DNA from: Lysobacteraceae bacterium
Lineage (GTDB): Bacteria > Pseudomonadota > Gammaproteobacteria > Xanthomonadales > Xanthomonadaceae
Direction: 5' to 3'
Assembly: GCA_003505795.1 (NCBI GenBank)
Contig: DNXT01000450.1
Span: 1 to 5,645 of the forward strand
Length of the DNA stretch: 5,645 nucleotides
Translations under genes and position numbers: made by a program
Notes under the pieces: generated by a model
Databases searched by the model: none
What the model was told of the DNA's origin: nothing
What the model saw: the letters and a program-made list of their open reading frames with translations, nothing else
Shown here: in pieces, positions 1 to 4,423 of the stretch
How positions within the stretch are numbered: the stretch's first letter is position 1
Layout: the number at the start of each line of letters is the position of its first letter

Positions 1-154
1 GGAACAGGCGCACGGCCAGCCGCTGCTCCAGCGCGGCGACCGCGGCGCTGATCGCCGAGGTCGACATGCCCAGCTCGCGCGCGGCGGCGCGGAAGCTGCC
101 GCGACGGCTCACCGCCAGTACGGCATCGAATTCGGTCAGGCCGGTGCGGCGCAT
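1..154 (-). CDS. LysR-type transcriptional regulator, N-terminal fragment (runs off left edge)
   Basis: Only the first 51 codons are present; the gene continues beyond base 1. The reading begins MRRTGLTEFDAVLAV and contains a winged helix-turn-helix typical of LysR regulators: residues about 8-20 are the first helix, and 21-41 (FRAAARELGMSTSAISAAVA) carry the helix-turn-helix, followed by ALEQRLAVRLF, the usual conserved end of the DNA-binding domain. By family knowledge the missing part would be the effector-binding domain. The ATG at 154 is preferred because GGGA lies about 9 bases upstream and it places the HTH at the usual distance from the N-terminus. An in-frame ATG at 190 would add 12 residues that do not look like the family. 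The gene diverges from the aldehyde dehydrogenase gene, the classic arrangement of a LysR regulator and its target, so it probably controls that gene. The effector is unknown. Confidence 0.9.
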   Translation of the reverse strand, partial: MRRTGLTEFDAVLAVSRRGSFRAAARELGMSTSAISAAVAALEQRLAVRLF

Positions 155-256
155 CGATTGTCCCGGTTTGCAGGATTGCCCATGCAGCATAACCCCGCTT
201 ATCCGGACGTTCCGCAATCTCCAGACTGATGGCCCCCCGTGTCTTCCGGAGTTCCC
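155..256. promoter_or_regulatory. Divergent LysR/ALDH intergenic control region
   Basis: This roughly 100-bp gap separates two divergent start codons and must hold both promoters. It contains a short palindrome ATGCAGCAT (182-190) and a repeated TGCAG (169-173 and 183-187), plausible parts of a LysR-type binding site, which are usually T-N11-A palindromes. No hexamer pair with good spacing stands out, so no promoter is placed. The CGGAG at 247-251 is the ribosome binding site of the downstream gene. Confidence 0.35.
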
Positions 257-1675
257 ATGCGCCGCATCGAGCACATCTACATCGACGGGCGATTCGCCAC
301 CCCGCACGGCGAGGAGTGGTTCGACCTGTTCAATCCCGCCACCGAGCAGGTGATCGGCCAGGTGCGCCTGGCCGATGCCGAGGACGCGTGCCTGGCCATC
401 GATGCGGCGCGGCGGGCGCTGCCGGCGATGGCGCGGACCGGGGTGGACGAGCGCCTGGACATGCTTGGCCGCATGCAGGCGGCGATGGAGCGCCACCACG
501 ACGAACTGCTCGAAGCGGTGCGCGTCGAATACGGCGCGCCGTATTCGCGATCGACCTGGATGACGCGTTTCGCCAGCGACGTGATCGGCCAGGCGATGAC
601 GGCGTTGCGCGGCTTCGCCTTCGAGCAACAGGCTGGCAGCGCCCGGGTGCTGCTGCAGCCGGTCGGCGTGGCGGGCCTGATCACGCCATGGAACAGCGAT
701 GCCGGCTTCATCTGCGGCAAGCTGGCGATGGCGCTGGCGGCCGGTTGCACCGCGGTGATCAAGCCCAGCGAGATGAGCGCCTGGCAGACCGAGGTGGTGG
801 CCCGCGCCCTGCACGAGGCGCAACTGCCGCCGGGCGTGTTCAACATCGTCACCGGGCGCGGCGAGGTGGTGGGCGCGGCGATCGCGTCTTCGCCGCACGT
901 GGCCAAGATCTCCTTCACCGGGTCCGGCATGGTCGGCAAGGCGATCTTGCGCGCCAGCGCCGACACGCTCAAGCGCGTCACCTTGGAACTGGGCGGAAAG
1001 TCGCCGAGCATCGTGCTCGACGATGCCGATCCGGCCACGGTGGTGCCGCAACTGGTGGCGGCGGGTTTCATCAACTCGGGCCAGGCCTGCATTGCCGGCA
1101 CTCGCATCCTGGTACCGGCCGCGCGCCTGGCCGAGTACGAGGCCGCCATCGCCGCCGAGGTGGCGAAGACCCGGTCCGGCGACCCGGCCGATCCGGACAC
1201 CGCGATCGGTCCGATGGTCAGTGCGCGGCAGTGGGAGCGCGTGCAGCGCTACATCCGTACCGGACTCGAGGAAGGCGCGCGCCTGCTCGCCGGCGGCGAA
1301 GGGCGGCCCGACGGCATGACGCGCGGCTGGTGCGTGCGCCCGACCGTGTTCACCGACGTGCGCAGCGACATGACCATCGCCCGCGAGGAAATCTTCGGCC
1401 CGGTGTTGTGCGTGCTGCCGTACCGGGACGAAGAAGAGGCCATCGCCCTCGCCAACGACACCGCCTACGGCCTCAACGCCTGGGTGTTCACCGCCGATAC
1501 CGCGCGCGGCCAGGCGCTGGCCGCGCGCATCGAATCGGGCCGGGTGCTGGTCAACACGCTCGCGCACGAGCCGCAGGCGCCGTTCGGCGGCATGAAGCAA
1601 TCCGGCCTGGGCCGCGAGAACGGCCGCTGGGGGCTGGAGTCGTTCCTGGAGGCGAAGACCGTGCTGGTGGGCTGA
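257..1675 (+). CDS. NAD(P)-dependent aldehyde dehydrogenase family protein
   Basis: A 472-residue protein, normal for the ALDH superfamily, which oxidises aldehydes to carboxylic acids with NAD(P)+ in the cytoplasm. Numbering from the ATG at 257, the landmarks are in order: TPWN at 143-146 and KPSE at 169-172 (cofactor binding), FTGS at 220-223 (Rossmann region), the general base Glu244 in LELGGKSP, the catalytic Cys278 in NSGQACIAGTR, EIFGPV at 378-383, and PFGGMKQSGLGRE at 442-454. All catalytic positions are intact. The ATG at 257 is chosen over an in-frame GTG at 239 because CGGAG sits five bases before it, and the protein then opens MRRIEHIYIDGRF as is usual for the family. Family motifs do not fix the substrate. 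A divergent LysR gene suggests induction by an aldehyde or its precursor. A 593-residue frame overlapping it is a GC-rich shadow. Confidence 0.95.
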   Translation: MRRIEHIYIDGRFATPHGEEWFDLFNPATEQVIGQVRLADAEDACLAIDAARRALPAMARTGVDERLDMLGRMQAAMERHHDELLEAVRVEYGAPYSRSTWMTRFASDVIGQAMTALRGFAFEQQAGSARVLLQPVGVAGLITPWNSDAGFICGKLAMALAAGCTAVIKPSEMSAWQTEVVARALHEAQLPPGVFNIVTGRGEVVGAAIASSPHVAKISFTGSGMVGKAILRASADTLKRVTLELGGKSPSIVLDDADPATVVPQLVAAGFINSGQACIAGTRILVPAARLAEYEAAIAAEVAKTRSGDPADPDTAIGPMVSARQWERVQRYIRTGLEEGARLLAGGEGRPDGMTRGWCVRPTVFTDVRSDMTIAREEIFGPVLCVLPYRDEEEAIALANDTAYGLNAWVFTADTARGQALAARIESGRVLVNTLAHEPQAPFGGMKQSGLGRENGRWGLESFLEAKTVLVG

Positions 1676-1891
1676 GGCCGCGCACGCAAGGATCGTCAAC
1701 GAGGACGTGTTTTGCTGAGGCATGCCCGCATGCAGGCCAGGAAGCGCAATTGCATGTCATCCCGCGCAGAACGCCGGGCGAAGGTGCCGCCTGCGAGCCG
1801 TTGGTGATCCCGATGCCCGAGGGCAGGGCGGCCGATGCTTGCGCGCTCGTGAATCAGCCGGGCAAGCGAGCCTGCCCGCAATTTTCCGCCG
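1676..1891. other. Intergenic region between ALDH and VOC genes, no convincing gene
   Basis: This 216-bp stretch lies between two convergent genes. The only open frame of note, a 61-codon minus-strand frame at 1696-1881, has no recognisable domain and is rich in Arg and Ala as expected of random high-GC DNA. The stretch contains two copies of GCATGC (1720-1725 and 1728-1733) and the hairpin described separately. It probably includes the boundary of the attC/cassette block, but no clear attC site is seen at its VOC-proximal end. Confidence 0.5.
1859..1885 (+). terminator. Weak hairpin followed by a short T run (possible terminator)
   Basis: CGGGCA (1859-1864) pairs with TGCCCG (1873-1878) across an 8-base loop, and CAATTTT follows on the plus strand. 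The stem is only six pairs and lies almost 190 bases after the ALDH stop. It could end transcription from the ALDH side, but it could also be chance or the remnant of a recombination site. Confidence 0.3.
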
Positions 1892-2269
1892 CTAGCCAGC
1901 GGGCGGCTCCCAGAGCTCGACCTTGTTCCCCTCCGGGTCGATCACCCAGCCGAACCTGCCCTGTTCGGAGGAATCGGTCTTGTCGACGACGTCGCAGCCC
2001 TCGGCTCTGAGGGTGGACAGCAACGCGTCGAGATCGGCTACGCGGAAGTTGATCATGAACGAGGCGCTGCCGGGAGCCATGTAGGTCGTGTCTTCGGCAA
2101 ACGGGCTCCAGATCGTCGTCCCCGGCTCGCTGCCGTCGCCGCCCCACTGGAAGATGGCGCCGTTCCAGTCGGCGACGTCGAGGCCCAGGTGGTCCCGATA
2201 CCAGGCGCCGAGCGCGGCCGGGTCCTTGGCCTTGAAGAAGATGCCTCCGATCCCGGTTACTCGCTTCAC
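1892..2269 (-). CDS. VOC (glyoxalase/bleomycin-resistance fold) family protein
   Basis: A 125-residue protein with a single vicinal-oxygen-chelate domain. The opening VTGIGGIFFKAKDP and AWYRDHLGL at residues 22-30 form the first beta-alpha-beta unit, and the ending WVIDPEGNKVELWEP (about 108-122) is the family hallmark, with Glu118 at the usual metal-ligand position. The position near the N-terminus where glyoxalases often carry a His seems to be Gly, so classical glyoxalase I activity is doubtful. VOC proteins include dioxygenases, isomerases and drug-binding resistance proteins, and the function here is unknown. Translation begins with GTG at 2269, supported by GGAGAAG four bases upstream (2274-2280). 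The gene is 39 bp downstream of attC site A in cassette orientation, so it could be the last cassette. VOC genes are frequent in integron cassettes. Confidence 0.9.
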   Translation of the reverse strand: MKRVTGIGGIFFKAKDPAALGAWYRDHLGLDVADWNGAIFQWGGDGSEPGTTIWSPFAEDTTYMAPGSASFMINFRVADLDALLSTLRAEGCDVVDKTDSSEQGRFGWVIDPEGNKVELWEPPAG

Positions 2270-2308
2270 TGATCTTCTCCGAATGTCGTGGTCAAGGATT
2301 GTTCTGCG

Positions 2309-2368
2309 ACCTGGGATTTGAATCAGGTCGAGCCGCGAGGTGGCGTCGGCTAGGATGAATCGTCAGCC
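2309..2368 (-). repeat. attC site A (between broken cassette gene and VOC gene)
   Basis: Read on the plus strand it has a core-like box ACCTGGG (2309-2315), a 4-nt spacer, GAATCA (2320-2325), an extra GGTCG not found in the other two sites, then AGCCG (2331-2335) pairing with CGGCT (2347-2351). T2346 is left unpaired, CG pairs with CG inside, and the loop is AGGTGG. After CGGCT come a spacer with ATGAATC and the second box GTCAGCC (2362-2368). The minus-strand core box is CCCAGGT against the integron consensus GTTRRRY, so this is the most diverged of the three sites. Confidence 0.75.
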
Positions 2369-2397
2369 GCCGTCGCCACGATTGCACAGCCCGGCGG

Positions 2398-2827
2398 CTA
2401 ATTCATCCGCCACGCGAGCGAACGCCCGCGGGCCATGCGATGCAGCGCCCACCCCGCAAAGCCTCCGAGCACGGCGGCTCCGCCGAAGCGGGCAGGACCG
2501 GCCAGGACGACGCCATGTCGACGAGGCTGGCCATGACGGCCGCGACAACAGCCGTCGCGCACAGGGCGCCGGCCAGGATAGGGAAGGCGTCCACACGCAG
2601 GATTCAGAGCGAACGGCCAGAAGTGCGCGCCGGCCACGAACAGCGTCCACACGGGGATCCACCCGGGATGTCCGAGGTACCGTTGAGCAGGTTCCGGCCA
2701 CCCGCGACCAGCGCGGCCTCCAGCGCAATCACGGCCTGCCCATGCCTGGCGCGGTCGCTCGCCGCCCCATGGCGGCAACGATCGCGCCTCTGGGAGGAAC
2801 GACACGAGCCGGGTCCTGTTCCAGCAT
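2398..2827 (-). pseudogene. Frameshifted small membrane-protein gene (cassette 3)
   Basis: A coding region of about 143 codons that no longer reads in one frame. It begins at ATG 2827 with AAGGA seven bases upstream and gives MLEQDPARVVPPRGAIVAAMGRR before a stop at 2729. Protein-like sequence then continues in a second frame (QAVIALEAALVAGGRNLLNG), a third (GWIPVWTLFVAGAHFWPFAL), back to the second (DAFPILAGALCATAVVAAVM) and again to the third (GAAVLGGFAGWALHRMARG), ending at TAG 2398. The hydrophobic segments suggest three or four membrane helices, and the VWTLFVAGAHFWPFA segment resembles small uncharacterised integral membrane proteins. At least four frame changes are needed, so the gene is probably decayed, although clustered sequencing errors cannot be excluded. 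It fills the space between attC sites B and A exactly as a cassette gene would. A 135-codon open frame at 2398-2805 covers only two of the segments. Confidence 0.65.
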
Positions 2828-2845
2828 GGCGGGATCCTTGGGTGA

Positions 2846-2903
2846 GACTGACGCCCGAATTAAGCCGACCCGCGAAGCGGGTTCGACTTGAATGGACTGA
2901 TGG
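2846..2903 (-). repeat. attC site B (between 2H phosphoesterase gene and broken gene)
   Basis: The clearest of the three sites. On the plus strand: core box GACTGAC (2846-2852), a 4-nt spacer, GAATTA (2857-2862), then a stem in which AAGCCG (2862-2867) faces CGACTT (2884-2889) with one C/A mismatch (a G-T wobble on the other strand). T2883 is unpaired, ACCCGC (2868-2873) pairs perfectly with GCGGGT (2877-2882), and the loop is GAA. A spacer and the degenerate second box CTGATGG (2897-2903) follow. On the minus strand the core box GTCAGTC is the closest of the three to GTTRRRY. The layout matches the aadA-type 59-base element. The stop codon of the 2H gene (2860-2862) lies inside it. Confidence 0.88.
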
Positions 2904-3408
2904 ATGGCAGCCCGTACTCTTGCCGTACCGACCACGGACCCGGGCCAGGCTGCTCGATGAGGGTGATGGTGCGAAAGGTCGCTGTGAGGCCTGTAAGCAC
3001 GGGCACGATCTCCGCAAGGTCATGGATGACGCCCGCCGCATTGCGTGGGTGCAGCAACGTGACGTGTGCGCCATGGGCGTTGGCCGACGATCCCAGGATG
3101 GCTTGCCGCAAGTGCTGATACTGCTCCATCCCGTGAGTCGGACGCAGCAGGACACACCCATCCGGGAGCACCTGCGGCTCACCAAACTGCATGGTGAGGG
3201 AGAACTCGCCAAGGCGCGCGAGGCGGCGGCCAAGCGCTTGCCAAGGAACCAGCTCATCGTCCCGGCAGAGCGTGACGTGCGCAGCGATGATGGCGTGCTG
3301 CCGTGGATCAAGCCTTTGCCTGATCGGCTCGACGATGGCGCGCTGATCGGGCGGCAGGAATAGCGTGAGTTGGCGTCTCATGAGCGGCGATGTTGTTGGT
3401 TCTGCCAT
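2860..3408 (-). CDS. 2H phosphoesterase, 2'-5' RNA ligase family (cassette 2)
   Basis: A 182-residue protein with the two HxT motifs that define 2H phosphoesterases: AHVTL with His44/Thr46 and AHVTLLHPRN with His115/Thr117. In this family the two histidines form the active site acting on 2'-5' or cyclic phosphate bonds of RNA or nucleotides; the natural substrate here is unknown. The spacing and total length are normal for the bacterial 2'-5' RNA ligase/LigT-like group. The ATG at 3408 lies inside the core box of attC site C and has no good ribosome binding site. An alternative ATG at 3381 (MRRQLTLFLPP) loses only nine non-conserved residues but also lacks one. The last ten residues (FKSNPLRGSA) and the TAA are encoded by attC site B, so the gene spans its whole cassette. 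This packing is typical of integron cassettes. Confidence 0.9.
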   Translation of the reverse strand: MAEPTTSPLMRRQLTLFLPPDQRAIVEPIRQRLDPRQHAIIAAHVTLCRDDELVPWQALGRRLARLGEFSLTMQFGEPQVLPDGCVLLRPTHGMEQYQHLRQAILGSSANAHGAHVTLLHPRNAAGVIHDLAEIVPVLTGLTATFRTITLIEQPGPGPWSVRQEYGLPSISPFKSNPLRGSA

Positions 3409-3465
3409 CTGGCGTCCGAATCAAGCCGCGACGCGGCGCGGCGTCGGCTCGAATGAACGTCAGGG
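3407..3465 (-). repeat. attC site C (between DHFR-like and 2H genes)
   Basis: On the plus strand: core box ATCTGGC (3407-3413), a 4-nt spacer, GAATCA (3418-3423), then AGCCG (3424-3428) pairing with CGGCT (3445-3449). T3444 is unpaired, CG pairs with CG, an A/G mismatch follows, and CGC pairs with GCG around a GGC loop. After CGGCT come CGAATGAAC and the second box GTCAGGG (3459-3465). Read on the minus strand, the arm GAGCCGACGCCGC and the core box GCCAGAT parallel the aadA 59-base element, whose box is GTTAGAT. The stop codon of the upstream gene (3460-3462) and the start codon of the downstream gene (3406-3408) both lie inside the site. Confidence 0.85.
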
Positions 3466-4053
3466 GATGTTCCGAGGCTCGCCACGATGCGCCGGCACCT
3501 TGTAGCACAGCGCGACCATGCCGCTTTTGTAGGCTTTGACCTCCGTCAGGTGCAGTGGTATGTCTCTGTCGAGCTTCTCGAAGAATGCGATGCCATCGCC
3601 GATCAATATCGGCAGGATCGAATAGCGCACCTCATCAGCCAGCCCGAGACAAAGGCATTCGCCGGAAACGGAGCCGCCTCCGGCAAACCAGATTGAACGA
3701 AAGCGCGGCCGCAGGCGCTCATTCACCAACTGCGCAAGATCGCCCGAGTGGAACTCGACGGTGTCCCTGGTTCGTGGCAGATCACGGGTAGTGAGGACAA
3801 AGGTGGGTTTGTCGCCGTACGCCCAGCCGAACCCCTTGGCTTCAAAGCCCAGCGCGGTTTCATAAGTCCGCGAGCCCATGACGTAGCAATCGATTGTTTC
3901 GAGAAACGCCTTGGCGAATTCCGGGTCCATGATGTCGCCGTCGGCGTACTCATCCGAGGTTTCGAGCCAATCGACACGTCCGTCCCTCCGAGCGATGAAG
4001 CCGTCGAGGCTGGCTGCCATGTGGATGGTCACGCGCGAATCGGAAGTTCCCAT
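3460..4053 (-). CDS. RibD C-terminal/dihydrofolate reductase-like family protein (cassette 1)
   Basis: A 197-residue protein of the RibD_C (DHFR-fold) family, a group of NADPH-binding reductase-like proteins related to the riboflavin enzyme RibD and to dihydrofolate reductase. Visible landmarks are HMAASLDGFIARRDGRVDWL at 11-30, YVMGSRTYE at 57-65, a cofactor-binding Gly-rich segment WFAGGGSVSGECL at 122-133, and ADEVRYSILPILIGDGIAFF at 139-158. This is the YwjB/YyaP-like branch, whose substrates are mostly unknown; it is not a typical trimethoprim-resistant Dfr. The ATG at 4053 is chosen because homologues start just before the first strand. A longer frame back to 4185 adds 44 residues of Arg/Pro-rich sequence that look like non-coding DNA. 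AGG lies about eight bases before the ATG. The TGA stop falls in attC site C. Composition is less GC-rich than the flanking genes, suggesting acquisition. Confidence 0.9.
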   Translation of the reverse strand: MGTSDSRVTIHMAASLDGFIARRDGRVDWLETSDEYADGDIMDPEFAKAFLETIDCYVMGSRTYETALGFEAKGFGWAYGDKPTFVLTTRDLPRTRDTVEFHSGDLAQLVNERLRPRFRSIWFAGGGSVSGECLCLGLADEVRYSILPILIGDGIAFFEKLDRDIPLHLTEVKAYKSGMVALCYKVPAHRGEPRNIP

Positions 4054-4345
4054 CGCTTTGCCTGCTGTGCTTGGAAGCTGCTTGGCCAGCCACGCCCCCG
4101 GGCGCGCTGCCCACCGGCCTGGGCAGCGCCGCCAGCGTGGCGGGTCGGTTGTCCTTGCGCGTTGTCCGCTGTTCCTGCTCCGCACGATAGCGCCGTTGTC
4201 CGGGAGCGTCAGCAGGGCCGGGCCGCGCCGGGGCGGGCTGCATCGACGTGACGCGCTTCCGGGTTGTCGGGAGCGGCTTTGCGCGGTCGGGCCCGATGTG
4301 CTGCGCGCAATCCGCCGGAAAGCCGGGACATGACCAATGGCCCGG

Positions 4346-4361
4346 TTTCAATCGATTTAAA
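4346..4361. promoter_or_regulatory. Probable operator, LacI-family type palindrome
   Basis: TTTCAATCGATTTAAA is an inverted repeat centred on CG in which seven of eight base pairs match; only T4358 breaks the symmetry. Palindromes of this size with a central CG are characteristic of LacI-family repressors of sugar genes. It lies about 65 bases before the GH92 start and immediately upstream of the extended -10 element, where a repressor would block RNA polymerase. The regulator gene is not in the window. Confidence 0.5.
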
Positions 4362-4362
4362 T

Positions 4363-4371
4363 TGTGATACT
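4363..4371 (+). promoter_or_regulatory. Candidate extended -10 promoter element for the GH92 gene
   Basis: TGTGATACT (4363-4371) fits an extended -10 element, TG followed by one base and a TATAAT-like hexamer (GATACT). No good -35 hexamer is found at 16-18 bases; the corresponding positions hold GGTTTC. Placement directly after the AT-rich palindrome in otherwise GC-rich DNA supports a promoter here, about 52 bases before the start codon. Confidence 0.4.
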
Positions 4372-4381
4372 CAGGCATCTC

Positions 4382-4395
4382 GCGCCGTCCGGCGC
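4382..4395 (+). other. Short hairpin in the GH92 leader
   Basis: GCGCC (4382-4386) pairs with GGCGC (4391-4395) around GTCC. It would lie in the 5' leader of the GH92 transcript, before the ribosome binding site. No T run follows, so it is not a terminator; a role in mRNA stability is possible but unproven. Confidence 0.25.
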
Positions 4396-4423
4396 CCGTG
4401 TCCGTCCTGGGAGGGAAGTCTTC

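Larger units (their letters stand above)
1892..4053 (-). mobile_element. Integron gene-cassette array without integrase in view (CALIN-like)
   Basis: Four genes or gene remnants lie head to tail on the minus strand (DHFR-like, 2H phosphoesterase, broken membrane protein, VOC protein), with an attC site between each adjacent pair. Cassette units deduced from the core boxes are about 560 bp (2H gene) and about 540 bp (broken gene), normal sizes for integron cassettes. No integron integrase gene and no convincing attI site are in the window, so the block fits the published category of clusters of attC sites lacking integrases, or the distal end of a chromosomal integron. It sits between two ordinary metabolic genes. 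Base composition falls inside the block: 57% GC at 3541-3600 and 52% at 3841-3900, against 75% at 421-480 in the ALDH gene. The outer limits are uncertain because no attC flanks the DHFR-like gene upstream or the VOC gene downstream. Confidence 0.8.
4054..4423. other. Intergenic region between the divergent DHFR-like and GH92 genes
   Basis: A 370-bp region with no convincing gene. It contains a hairpin CCGCCA-gcg-TGGCGG at 4129-4143, and four copies of GTTGTC: at 4148, 4161 and 4195 followed by C, and at 4263 followed by G. The AT-rich operator/promoter segment at 4346-4371 and the GH92 leader complete it. No attC or attI site is recognisable upstream of the first cassette gene, so the boundary of the array is not defined here. 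Confidence 0.5.

Noticed and set aside
1696..1881. 61-codon minus-strand open frame downstream of the VOC gene
   Set aside because: There is no good ribosome binding site or recognisable domain, and the composition is that of non-coding GC-rich DNA.
229..2010. 593-codon plus-strand open frame overlapping the ALDH gene
   Set aside because: It reads as Arg/Gly/Ala-rich sequence with no domain, and the overlapping frame carries a complete ALDH with all catalytic motifs.
2440..3363. 307-codon plus-strand open frame across the cassette genes
   Set aside because: It crosses attC site B and the 2H gene on the opposite strand and shows no recognisable domain.
2309..3465. The three palindromes as rho-independent terminators or REP elements
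   Set aside because: No T run follows on either strand, and the shared boxes, fixed spacers and common unpaired base fit attC sites better.
4118..4155. Possible fourth attC site around the CCGCCA/TGGCGG hairpin
   Set aside because: A CCTGGG box precedes it, but GAATYA, the AGCCG/CGGCT arms, the unpaired T and the second box are all missing.
4054..4185. N-terminal extension of the DHFR-like protein to 4185
   Set aside because: The extra 44 residues are Arg/Pro/Trp-rich and unlike the family; the ATG at 4053 gives the expected N-terminus.
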